A stretch of DNA of 64,000 nucleotides from Rosettibacter sp037481715 (GTDB lineage: Bacteria > Bacteroidota > Ignavibacteria > Ignavibacteriales > Melioribacteraceae): assembly GCA_037481715.1 (NCBI GenBank), contig JBBFLD010000001.1, positions 310,001-374,000 of the forward strand, in the 5' to 3' direction. The notes under the pieces were generated by a model. That model did not search any database. It saw nothing but the letters and a program-made list of their open reading frames with translations, and was not told the origin of the DNA. A program made the translations under genes and the position numbers. Shown piece by piece: positions 44,495-53,177 of the stretch (position 1 is its first letter; each line of letters opens with the position of its first letter).

Positions 44495-46696
44495 TTATTT
44501 AATTAATAACATCTTTTTAGATGAAGAATATTTTCCAGAAGTCAATTTATAAATATAAAAACCTGATGATACTTTTCTTCCAGAATTATCATCTCCATTC
44601 CATTGAATTTCGTATGTCCCTTTTGAGTACTCATTATTAACCAATGTTTTAATTTCATTTCCTAATACATCATAAATCTTTAATGTTACAATTCCAGTTT
44701 CTGGTAAAGTAAATTTAATTATGGTTGATGGGTTAAATGGATTTGGATAATTCTGGAATAATTCAAATTGATTTGGTAAAGTTGTTTCTGAAACACTCAC
44801 AACACTTCCTGTGCTGAATACTGCAGGAGCAGAGTAATCTGAGACTTCCCCTTTATCTGTTTTCGAAGCAACTCTCCAATAATAAACTTTATTCTTTTCT
44901 AATCCTTCCAATGTTACACTGTTTGAAGTTAATCCACTTATTTTATGTGCATTTATAAATTGTTTATTATCTGCATATTCAAAATCATATGTTAATTTAC
45001 TTTCACTTGGGACTGGTATTATCCAGGATATAGTTACATTCGTTGCATTTACTGGATAACCATTAATTGGGCTTCCTGCTAAAGGCACAACACTCGAAGC
45101 TCCTGGTGATACTGTGAAATATCCAAGTGATGACCATGCAGATTCAGTTAATGATGGAAGTTCTCTTGCTTTAACCTGCCAATAATAAGTAGCCCCAGGT
45201 GTTAGTCCTGTCAAAACAAATGATGTTCCATTTATCCACGGTGCTGATGCTATAGGAACAATTGGATTATCCAAAACACCGGCTGTAGTTGATGGATCTG
45301 TAGAATAAATTACCTTAAACTGCAGTGGGTTAGAATGAGTTAATGACCAAGTTAATGTTGGATTAGTTACAAATACAACAGAACCTGAAACAGGACTTGT
45401 TAATGTTGGAACAGGAACAGTTGCAGTATTATTTACTGATGTTGGATAAACAAAACTTGCAGGTGTAGATGGAGTTCCAAAACTATTTAATGCAAATCCT
45501 CCGCTTACACGCCAATAATAAGTTCCACCCAATGTTGGATTAAGGGTTGTCAAATCTGAAGAAGTTAATGTATAAGAAGTTGACGGAATATTATTGACAG
45601 TTAAATTAACACTACCAAAACCAGGATCATCATCAATTTCTAATCTAAAATATAATATTGGAGCATAAACATTAGTATACCAATAAAACGTTGGATAGGC
45701 ATCGACTGTTGCACCTAAGATTGGATAGCTTGGATAACAAACCAGAAAAGTTTGACTTCCATATACAACAAAACTTTGCTCGTCAGAATAAGCTGATTCA
45801 TTTGTTCCATCGCTTGATGCAACTTTCCAGTAATAAGTTTGACCAGGAGTTAAAGCTGTCGGTATTGTTGTAAACCAATTCGGATTGCCCGTATCAAAAT
45901 AGCCTTCAGTAGCATTTGTAGTTCCTAATCCAACTGTATATGAACCTGAAGTAGTACTATATTTTACTCTATAACTCGTAACTTTTGAATTGTAACTCAA
46001 CAAATACCAATAAAGATTTGGTGGATTGTTATAAATGCTAATACCATTTATTGGATAAGAAGCAATTGGTTTGGGTAAACCTGCAATGCTAAATTTCCAA
46101 ACATTGGAATAATTAATAATAACGCCGCCTAATGTTTTTGATGTTACTCTCCACCAATAATCAGTTCCTGTATTGAATATTGATGTATTAAGAGTAACAT
46201 AAGTATTTGTTGTTGTTGTAGTTGCTGCTGCCACAAGATTTTGCATATCAGAAGTTGTTGAAACTTCTAATGTATACTGTATTCCTATGGTTCCAGAATA
46301 CCAAGAAAATGTTATTAATTGGTCTCCAATAACAGCATTGTTTAATGGATTAGTAAGATAAGGAACTGCAGGTGGAATTGTAGTAAAACTCCATGGTGTT
46401 GATGGATTCCATGTAGTTCCTCCATCGGAACTCACCTGCCAATAATATGTAACAGAATTTGTTAAAGGTGTTGTATTAGTAAATGAGTTAGCTGCTGGGG
46501 ATATATTATATACTGTAGGAGAACTCATACTTGCATTGATATCAAATCTAATTTGATTTGCAGTAGAGCCCCATGTCCATGAAAAATTATGAATCACACC
46601 AACCCCCACTGCTCCATCCGCAGGATTGGGATTGGTTGGTTGTGCATATAAAATACTACTGAATATAATAAATAAAATAACAAATAATTTTTTCAT
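44495..46696 (-). CDS. Secreted protein with FN3-like repeats and a type IX secretion sorting domain (second copy)
   Basis: Exported protein of 733 residues with the same plan as 41815-44319: signal peptide (KLFVILFIIFSSILYAQ), about six FN3-like domains (TYYWQVSSDG, DYWWRVTSKT, TYYWKVASSD, TYYWRVSGG, TYYWQVKAR, VYYWRVASKT) and a T9SS type A tail (NYPNPFNPSTIIKFTLP, YDVLGNEIKTL, SGFYIYKL, SSSKKMLLIK). It is one repeat shorter than its paralogue. AGGAGG precedes the ATG and lies partly within a small hairpin. The 5' leader holds direct repeats and a stem-loop. Function beyond surface localisation is unknown. Confidence 0.88.
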   Translation of the reverse strand: MKKLFVILFIIFSSILYAQPTNPNPADGAVGVGVIHNFSWTWGSTANQIRFDINASMSSPTVYNISPAANSFTNTTPLTNSVTYYWQVSSDGGTTWNPSTPWSFTTIPPAVPYLTNPLNNAVIGDQLITFSWYSGTIGIQYTLEVSTTSDMQNLVAAATTTTTNTYVTLNTSIFNTGTDYWWRVTSKTLGGVIINYSNVWKFSIAGLPKPIASYPINGISIYNNPPNLYWYLLSYNSKVTSYRVKYSTTSGSYTVGLGTTNATEGYFDTGNPNWFTTIPTALTPGQTYYWKVASSDGTNESAYSDEQSFVVYGSQTFLVCYPSYPILGATVDAYPTFYWYTNVYAPILYFRLEIDDDPGFGSVNLTVNNIPSTSYTLTSSDLTTLNPTLGGTYYWRVSGGFALNSFGTPSTPASFVYPTSVNNTATVPVPTLTSPVSGSVVFVTNPTLTWSLTHSNPLQFKVIYSTDPSTTAGVLDNPIVPIASAPWINGTSFVLTGLTPGATYYWQVKARELPSLTESAWSSLGYFTVSPGASSVVPLAGSPINGYPVNATNVTISWIIPVPSESKLTYDFEYADNKQFINAHKISGLTSNSVTLEGLEKNKVYYWRVASKTDKGEVSDYSAPAVFSTGSVVSVSETTLPNQFELFQNYPNPFNPSTIIKFTLPETGIVTLKIYDVLGNEIKTLVNNEYSKGTYEIQWNGDDNSGRKVSSGFYIYKLTSGKYSSSKKMLLIK

Positions 46697-46806
46697 ACAC
46701 CCTCCTTTCGGGTAATTTATTTTTTCTCGGCTGGTTCTTAATTAGAAAAAAATGCAGAGTAAAAGTGAGTAATGCTATCCTTTCTAATTTACTTATTCGG
46801 CTGGTT
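46697..46806 (-). promoter_or_regulatory. Structured 5' leader of the 44495-46696 cargo gene
   Basis: Two direct copies of TCGGCTGGTT (46727-46736 and 46797-46806, exactly 70 bp apart) bracket an inverted repeat (TTAATTAGAAA at 46738-46748 with 46781-46791, 10 of 11 paired). Next to the start codon, ACCC (46699-46702) can pair with GGGT (46710-46713), placing part of the AGGAGG ribosome site in a small hairpin. No known riboswitch consensus was recognised. Regulation is inferred from structure only. Confidence 0.42.
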
Positions 46807-46961
46807 TTTGACTGCAACTTATCTTATCATTCAACAAATGTCAAGTATTTTTTGTAAAAATTTTGTTAAAAAATTTTGAGAAGTGCTTTTTATCATATAG
46901 CATAAATTTACATTAATTAATAACTTGCAATAACTTTTATTCTAAATTCAGAGGAGAATCA

Positions 46962-48509
46962 ATGAATAAAGAAAAACCAAGAGAACAATGGGGAAGCCGT
47001 ATTGGATTAATCTTAGCTGTTGCAGGAAATGCAGTTGGACTTGGCAATTTTCTTCGGTTTCCTGTACAAGCAGCACAAAACGGCGGCGGCGCATTCATGA
47101 TTCCTTATTTTGTTTCTTTTCTTCTCTTAGGTATTCCATTAATGTGGATGGAATGGGGTATCGGCAGATACGGAGGTAAATTCAAACATGGCAGCGCACC
47201 AGGCATGTTCGATGTTCTCTGGAAAAATAAATTAGCTAAATACATTGGTGCTCTTGGTTTGTTTCAATCAACTGTTATTTTAATTTATTACACTTACATA
47301 GAATCATGGACACTTGGATACAGCTTTTTTTCAATTACAAAAAGTTATTTTGGCTTAGAAAATTTTTCTGAAATGAAATCTTTTCTTTATGCTTATCAAG
47401 GAAGAATTTCTAATCAATATTTTGATAGTGTTTTAACTGCTTATATTTTTATGCTTATAACATTTTCATTAAACCTTTGGATTTTATATAGAGGAATATC
47501 AAAAGGGATTGAAAAGTTAGCAAAGATTGCAATGCCGGCTTTATTTTTGTTCGCAATAATTATTGCGATAAGAGTAATTACTTTAGGAACACCAGACCCA
47601 AATGTGCCGGAAAATTCAGTAAGTAATGGTTTTGGTTTTATATGGAATCCTGATTTCACAAAACTTGGCGACCCCAAAATTTGGCTGGCTGCTGCTGGTC
47701 AAATATTTTTCACATTATCACTCGGTATGGGAACAATTCAAGCTTATGCAAGCTATCTTAAACCAAAAGATGACATTGTACTTTCTGGACTTGCCACTTC
47801 TGCTACAAATGAATTTGCTGAAGTTATTTTAGGCGGGTCAATTGCAATACCAATTGCAGTTGCATTTTTTGGAATTCCCACAACAATGGAAATGGCAAAA
47901 GGCGGTCCATTCGATTTAGGTTTTGCATCTATTCCTCTTGTGTTCGAAAGAATTCCATTAGGTGAAATTTTTGGATTTATGTGGTTCCTGCTATTATTCT
48001 TTGCTGGTATTACCTCATCAGTTGCAATGGGACAACCAATCATTGCCTTTCTTGAGGATGAATTTGGAATGGACCGAAAAAAAGCTGTTACAACTTTAGG
48101 TCTCGGAATATTTATCTCAATTCAATTTGTTGTTTTCTTCCTTCAATATGGTTACTTAGGTGAGTTAGATTATTGGGCAGGAACATTTGGTCTTGTGCTA
48201 TTTGCTTTAATTGAATCAATATTATTTATGTGGGTATTTGGTGCAGAAAAAGCCTGGGCTGAAATAAATGAAGGCGGAGATATACAAATCCCAAAATTTT
48301 TCTTTTACATTATGAAATTTGTGACACCTGCACTTTTATCGATTATAATGATTTGGTGGTTGATTAATGATGCTATTCCGATTCTGTTGCTAAAAGATGT
48401 TAACCCTGCTAATGTGCCATACATTTGGGGTGCAAGAGTTTTTATGATAGTTCTATTAGGAATATTATTCTGGATGGTAAAAACTGCTTGGAACAAAGAG
48501 AAAAAATAA
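46962..48509 (+). CDS. Sodium-dependent transporter, NSS/SNF family
   Basis: Inner-membrane sodium symporter of the neurotransmitter:sodium symporter family (LeuT-like), probably importing an amino acid. The N-terminal hallmark WGSRIGLILAVAGNAVGLGNFLRFP holds the unwound helix 1 with sodium-site residues; GGGAFMIPYFVSFLLLGIPLMWMEW is helix 2. About 12 hydrophobic segments are visible in 515 residues. AGAGGAGAATCA precedes the ATG. Transcribed alone, divergent from the cargo genes. Confidence 0.93.
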   Translation: MNKEKPREQWGSRIGLILAVAGNAVGLGNFLRFPVQAAQNGGGAFMIPYFVSFLLLGIPLMWMEWGIGRYGGKFKHGSAPGMFDVLWKNKLAKYIGALGLFQSTVILIYYTYIESWTLGYSFFSITKSYFGLENFSEMKSFLYAYQGRISNQYFDSVLTAYIFMLITFSLNLWILYRGISKGIEKLAKIAMPALFLFAIIIAIRVITLGTPDPNVPENSVSNGFGFIWNPDFTKLGDPKIWLAAAGQIFFTLSLGMGTIQAYASYLKPKDDIVLSGLATSATNEFAEVILGGSIAIPIAVAFFGIPTTMEMAKGGPFDLGFASIPLVFERIPLGEIFGFMWFLLLFFAGITSSVAMGQPIIAFLEDEFGMDRKKAVTTLGLGIFISIQFVVFFLQYGYLGELDYWAGTFGLVLFALIESILFMWVFGAEKAWAEINEGGDIQIPKFFFYIMKFVTPALLSIIMIWWLINDAIPILLLKDVNPANVPYIWGARVFMIVLLGILFWMVKTAWNKEKK

Positions 48510-48634
48510 ATTTAGATTTGATTGCTCCTTAAAATTTATTGTCAAATTATAACTCTTAACTAATAATCTTTATAAACTAAGCAGTTTCAATGTTACTTAA
48601 CTGCTAAAAACTTCATGAAGTCGCTAAGGTATTA

Positions 48635-48739
48635 TAATCTTGTAATCTTGCAATCATGTAATTTTTCAGTCTTGTAATCTTGCTATTTTTTAAACCCGCA
48701 ATTATATAATCTTGCTAACCTGGTAATTCAGCAATCTTT
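48635..48739. repeat. Degenerate array of an 8-bp repeat (consensus TAATCTTG)
   Basis: About 13 consecutive units in almost perfect 8-bp register fill this AT-rich gap: TAATCTTG, TAATCTTG, CAATCATG, TAATTTTT, CAGTCTTG, TAATCTTG, then more diverged units, another exact TAATCTTG at 48707-48714, and CAATCTTT at the end. One unit (near 48723) is 9 bp. The rest of the 314-nt gap (48510-48823) holds no gene; the pfk terminator lies at its right end. Confidence 0.7.
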
Positions 48740-48768
48740 TGTATTTAGTTTTGTAGATATAAAAAAAA

Positions 48769-48810
48769 GAACCTGCAGCAATGCTAATTAAAATAGCATT
48801 GCTGCGGTTC
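48769..48810 (-). terminator. Terminator of the phosphofructokinase gene
   Basis: A 17-bp stem with one bulged base (48769-48786 with 48794-48810; core GCAGCAATGCTA), a 7-nt loop, followed on the minus strand by CTTTTTTTT. It starts 14 nt after the stop codon and is the strongest terminator in the window. Confidence 0.9.
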
Positions 48811-48823
48811 AAAATTTTATATA

Positions 48824-49870
48824 TCAACCAAAAAATGTTTCGGCAACTTTGTAAAGTTCCATATCAACAGTTTTTAATTCACCAACAGCTTCTTCTAATT
48901 TTACAGCGACAATATCTTTGCCTCTCAAAGCAGCCATATAACCCCATTGTCCATTGTTAACTAATTCAGCTGCAAACACTCCAAGTCTTGTTCCTAATAC
49001 TCTATCAAATGCAGTTGGGCTTCCGCCTCTTTGAATATAACCAAGAACAGTTGCTCTTGTTTCAAAGCCTGTTCTTTTTTCAATTTCTTTTGCAATAACA
49101 TTTCCAATACCGCCAAGTTTTACATGCCCAAATGAATCAACTTCCATATCACTTAAAACTAAAGAGCCGTCTTTATCAACACTTTCTTCTGTTTTAATTT
49201 TTGCACCTTCTGCAATTACAACAATGCTGAATGTTTTTCCGCGTGAATGTCTTTTTGTTATAATTTCACAAACTTCATTTAAGTCAAATGGTTTTTCTGG
49301 AATTAAGATTACATCTGCACCGCCTGCAATACCAGCATGAACTGCAATCCATCCAGCATGACGCCCCATCACTTCAACAACCATTACACGATTATGAGAT
49401 TCAGCTGTTGTATGAAGTCTATCGATTGCTTCTGTTGCAATATTAACTGCAGTATCGAATCCAAAAGTATAATCAGTTGCATTTAAATCGTTGTCAATAG
49501 TTTTAGGAACACCAACAACTTTAACCCCTGCTTTGTATAATTTATTGGCTACACCAAGAGTATCTTCACCGCCTATTGCTACAAGGCAATCGATACCAGT
49601 TTCTTTCATATTATTAATTACTCTTGCTTCGCCGTCTTTTTCTTTGTAAACATTTGTTCTGGATGTTCCTAAAATTGTTCCGCCTCTGGGCAAAATTCCA
49701 GAGATTGCATCAAGGTCTAAGGTCATAAAATTTTTTTGAAGAATGCCTCTCCAGCCTTCACGAATTCCAATTGTTTCATGACCATATTGAATTGATTTTC
49801 TAACAACAGCTCTTATTACTGCATTAAGACCCGGGCAATCGCCCCCGCCTGTAAGTATTCCTATTTTCAT
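48824..49870 (-). CDS. 6-phosphofructokinase, probably pyrophosphate-dependent
   Basis: Phosphorylates fructose 6-phosphate at C1 in glycolysis. Motifs: TGGGDCPGLNAVIRAVV, PKTIDND (catalytic Asp), RVMVVEVMGRHAGWIA, and GYIQRGGSPTAFDR. At the donor site the sequence is GGEDT (Asp 103) and Lys 123 precedes TIDND. In the well-studied family an Asp and Lys at these positions (E. coli numbering 104 and 124) mark PPi-dependent enzymes, whereas ATP enzymes have Gly at both. So a reversible PPi-dependent enzyme of the group III type is predicted. 348 residues; GGAG precedes the ATG; it carries its own strong terminator. Confidence 0.92.
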   Translation of the reverse strand: MKIGILTGGGDCPGLNAVIRAVVRKSIQYGHETIGIREGWRGILQKNFMTLDLDAISGILPRGGTILGTSRTNVYKEKDGEARVINNMKETGIDCLVAIGGEDTLGVANKLYKAGVKVVGVPKTIDNDLNATDYTFGFDTAVNIATEAIDRLHTTAESHNRVMVVEVMGRHAGWIAVHAGIAGGADVILIPEKPFDLNEVCEIITKRHSRGKTFSIVVIAEGAKIKTEESVDKDGSLVLSDMEVDSFGHVKLGGIGNVIAKEIEKRTGFETRATVLGYIQRGGSPTAFDRVLGTRLGVFAAELVNNGQWGYMAALRGKDIVAVKLEEAVGELKTVDMELYKVAETFFG

Positions 49871-49913
49871 TTTTTACTCCAATTATTTTTAATTAGGTAA
49901 TCATTCTTCATTT

Positions 49914-52097
49914 TTATATCAGCTTGAGATTAGCAAATTTCGTGAGTAATTGTTTTGTGCCATATTCTTCAAATGCAATTGTAACTTTTTGCATATCACC
50001 TGTTCCATTGATTGCTAAAATTTTACCAACGCCAAATACAGAATGTGAAACTCTGCTTCCCACACGGAGTGACCTTCTTTCCTGATCATAATCATCATAA
50101 CTTTCTTGATAATATTCATCAAATTCAACTTCGGCGCCGGCTTTTCGTCTTCCTGCTCTTCTGTTGCCTGGTCCGTACAATTCACTGTAAGTTGATTTAT
50201 CCAGTTCATCAATAAATCTTGAACGGCTTTGATATGCAACTTCTCCAAAACGATATCGAGAACGTGCGTAGGTTAAAAATACTTTTTGTTTTGCACGAGT
50301 TAATGCAACATAAAATAATCTTCTTTCTTCTTCCAATTTAGAATCGGAATCGAATCTTGGATTAAGCGGGAATATGTCTTCTTCAAGACCAGTAATAAAT
50401 ACAATTGGGAATTCAAGTCCCTTTGCACTATGAACGGTCATCAATGTAACAGCATTAGCTTTTTCATCATATTGGTCAACACTTGTAACAAGTGAAACTT
50501 CTGCAAGAAAGTCATCAAGAGTTGCATTTGGATGCTGACGACTGTAATCCTGAACTGCTGAAATTAATTCTTGAACATTATCATAATGAGCAAGTGATTC
50601 CGGCGTATTTTCTTCTTTATAAATTTTTAGAATACCTAACTCATCAATCAATGCAGAAGTTAATTCTCCAATTGAAAGTTTGTCTTTCAAATCGATATAC
50701 TTATCGAGTAATAATTTGAATTGCTTTACATTTTTTTGAATTCTTTCTTTTACTTCAATTACTTCAAAAACTCGAGCCATTGTTGTGAACAATGAAATAT
50801 TCAACTTGCGGGCAAATGCAATCATTTTTGTAATAGAAGTATTTCCAATTCCTCTTTGAGGAAAGTTCATTATACGAAGCAGGCTTTCTTCATCATTTGG
50901 ATTGGAGAGAACTCTCAAGTATGCAATTATATCTTTAATTTCTTTTCTTCTGTAGAATTCTATTCCACCAACAATTTTGTATGGAATACTTTCTCTTCTA
51001 AAAATTTCTTCAAGTACTCGAGACTGAGAATTTAATCGATAAAGAACAGCAACATCACTAAATGAAATTTTTCTTGTTAAAACTTCTTTCTTAATTCTTT
51101 TTGCTACTTGAAAAGCTTCGTCTTTTTCATCAGATGCTCTAATCAAAGTAATTTCTTCACCGTTATCATTTTCTGTCCATAATGTCTTTGCAATTTGTTC
51201 TGTGTTGTTTTTAATAATTGAATCAGCAGCAGCAAGGATTATTTTAGTTGAGCGATAATTCTGTTCGAGCCTGAAAATTTTTGCATTCTTAAAATCCTTT
51301 TTGAAATTAAGCATGTTTTTAATATCTGCACCACGCCAGCTGTAAATGCTTTGTGCATCATCTCCAACAACACAAATTTTATCTTTAGCAGGACTCAATA
51401 ATTTCAAAAGTTCATATTGAGCTTTGTTTGTATCTTGATATTCATCTACAAGGATGTATTTGAACATTCTCTTATATTTTTGAAGCACTTTTGGATGTTG
51501 TCTGAATAATTCAATTGGTTTGAGTAATAAATCATCAAAATCCATAGCATTATTTTCAAAAAGACGTTTGTTATATTCTTTATAGATTTCCAGGAATTTT
51601 CTATCAGGAAGAGAATTAGTCATTATTTTTTCAAAATCTTCGGGAAGAATCATCTGATTTTTAAGATGACTAATTCTATGCTGAACGCCATGAGGAGTAA
51701 GGCTTTCAAGATTTATATTCAAATTCTGCATAATATTCGAAACAAGAGAAACTGAATCTTCACGGTCATAAATTGAGTAATTAGGTTTATAGTTCAAATA
51801 TTTAGATTCATTTCTCAAAATTTTAGCAAAGATTGAATGGAAAGTACCCATCCAAAGCTGGTCAGCCTTCTTACCAATCATTCCTTTAATCCGCTCTTTC
51901 ATTTCTTTAGCGGCTTTATTTGTAAAGGTAAGAGCTAAGATGGACTCGGGCTCCATTCCTTTTTCAATTAAATATGCAATTTTGTAAGTTAAAACGCGGG
52001 TTTTACCGGAACCAGCCCCGGCTACCACCATATGCGGTCCTGCGTTATATTCTACAGCTTTGCGCTGCTCTTCATTTAAATCATTAAGAAATTTCAT
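49914..52097 (-). CDS. UvrD/PcrA-type ATP-dependent DNA helicase
   Basis: Complete superfamily 1A 3'-5' DNA helicase of 727 residues. Motifs: LNEEQRKAV (Q motif), VAGAGSGKTRVL (Walker A), LTFTNKAAKEMKERI (Ia), LVDEYQDTNKAQY (II), VGDDAQSIYSWRGAD (III), LEQNYRSTKIIL (IV), VTLMTVHSAKGLEFPIV (V) and EEERRLFYVALTRAKQ (VI). A C-terminal Tudor-like segment is present (RVSHSVFGVGKILAINGTG), as in PcrA, where it contacts RNA polymerase. Likely role in repair and clearing of replication-transcription conflicts. A second, different UvrD-type helicase is cut by the left edge of the window. Confidence 0.95.
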   Translation of the reverse strand: MKFLNDLNEEQRKAVEYNAGPHMVVAGAGSGKTRVLTYKIAYLIEKGMEPESILALTFTNKAAKEMKERIKGMIGKKADQLWMGTFHSIFAKILRNESKYLNYKPNYSIYDREDSVSLVSNIMQNLNINLESLTPHGVQHRISHLKNQMILPEDFEKIMTNSLPDRKFLEIYKEYNKRLFENNAMDFDDLLLKPIELFRQHPKVLQKYKRMFKYILVDEYQDTNKAQYELLKLLSPAKDKICVVGDDAQSIYSWRGADIKNMLNFKKDFKNAKIFRLEQNYRSTKIILAAADSIIKNNTEQIAKTLWTENDNGEEITLIRASDEKDEAFQVAKRIKKEVLTRKISFSDVAVLYRLNSQSRVLEEIFRRESIPYKIVGGIEFYRRKEIKDIIAYLRVLSNPNDEESLLRIMNFPQRGIGNTSITKMIAFARKLNISLFTTMARVFEVIEVKERIQKNVKQFKLLLDKYIDLKDKLSIGELTSALIDELGILKIYKEENTPESLAHYDNVQELISAVQDYSRQHPNATLDDFLAEVSLVTSVDQYDEKANAVTLMTVHSAKGLEFPIVFITGLEEDIFPLNPRFDSDSKLEEERRLFYVALTRAKQKVFLTYARSRYRFGEVAYQSRSRFIDELDKSTYSELYGPGNRRAGRRKAGAEVEFDEYYQESYDDYDQERRSLRVGSRVSHSVFGVGKILAINGTGDMQKVTIAFEEYGTKQLLTKFANLKLI

Positions 52098-52197
52098 AGG
52101 AAATGTAATTTTTAGTTAGCAAATTTAAATAAAACTGAATGGATTATCAATGTAATTTCAAGTAAGATTTTAAGTTAAGGTAAGATTTCTGAAAAAA

Positions 52198-53115
52198 TTA
52201 GAAATTAATACTATTTCTGATTTTATAGACAAGTTCTATTGATGGTCTGGCATCGCTTATTCCAAAACCATTTCCATTCAAAATATTTTTATAAACTACT
52301 GTATGAAGGTTTGTAAAGCCTTCAGTAAATTCAAGTTCAACTTCATTTATTTTTATTGAACGATAAGTTCGCTTATTGATTTTTTTAATTTCATCTGGTA
52401 AATCTTCATAGTTAATCGAAAGATGCCATTTTACATCTGCATGTTTTAGTTCAAGTTCACCTCTCATCGACCTTTTTTGAACTTCAGTTACTGTGCTATG
52501 GACTGGTTCCCCAAAAATCCAAATTAACATATCAAAAAAATGAATACCGATATTTGTTGCAACTCCTCCAGATTTTTCTGTTACTCCTTTCCATGAAAAG
52601 TCATACCACAAACCTCTTGATGTAATATAATCAAGTAAAATATTAAACTTTGCATTGGGATTTTTTCTAAGCTCTTCATCAATTTTATTTTTCAATTCAA
52701 TAATTGTTGGATGAACTCTCAATTGCAAAATTGTATAAACTTTTTTGCCAGTTTCACTTTCAATTTTTTCGAGAGCATCGAGGTTCCAAGGATTAAGAAC
52801 AATTGGCTTTTCACAAATTGCATCTGCTCCGATTCTCAATGCTAAACGAATATGAGAATCGTGCAAAAAATTTGGGGAACATATACTTAAATAATGTACT
52901 TTTTCAGATTCTGATTTCCGTCTTAACAAATCGAGATGTCTTTCAAATCTTTCGAACTCAACAAAAAAACTTGCATTAGGGAAATACTGGTCAAGAATAC
53001 CAACAGAATCATGAGGGTCTAAAGCAGCAACAAGATTATTTCCTGTTTCTTTTATTGCCTGCAAATGTTTTGGAGCAATATAACCTGCTACTCCTGTGAT
53101 TGCAAAATTATACAT
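52198..53115 (-). CDS. WbpB-like nucleotide-sugar 3-dehydrogenase (Gfo/Idh/MocA family)
   Basis: Oxidoreductase of 305 residues closely following the WbpB/WlbA pattern: FAITGVAGYIAPKHLQAIKE at the N-terminus (NAD-binding), ALDPHDSVGILDQYFPNASFF, SICSPNFLHDSHIRLAL and DAICEKPIVLNPWNLDAL (catalytic Lys of EKP). WbpB oxidises C3 of UDP-N-acetylglucosaminuronate to the 3-keto sugar, the substrate for WbpE-type amination. The UDP-GlcNAc 6-dehydrogenase gene that makes its substrate lies just upstream (62-nt gap). The matching aminotransferase and acetyltransferase are at 20981-22725. Confidence 0.92.
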   Translation of the reverse strand: MYNFAITGVAGYIAPKHLQAIKETGNNLVAALDPHDSVGILDQYFPNASFFVEFERFERHLDLLRRKSESEKVHYLSICSPNFLHDSHIRLALRIGADAICEKPIVLNPWNLDALEKIESETGKKVYTILQLRVHPTIIELKNKIDEELRKNPNAKFNILLDYITSRGLWYDFSWKGVTEKSGGVATNIGIHFFDMLIWIFGEPVHSTVTEVQKRSMRGELELKHADVKWHLSINYEDLPDEIKKINKRTYRSIKINEVELEFTEGFTNLHTVVYKNILNGNGFGISDARPSIELVYKIRNSINF

Positions 53116-53177
53116 GTTTTTTGAATTTTAATTTTAATAACAATTTAATCAAAAAATTTTCAAATCAGATTAGTTAA

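Noticed and set aside
46697..46806. Cyclic-di-GMP (GEMM) or other known riboswitch upstream of the cargo gene
   Set aside because: CCAGCCGA and GAAAGG look vaguely familiar, but the conserved GEMM core and tetraloop-receptor arrangement are absent.
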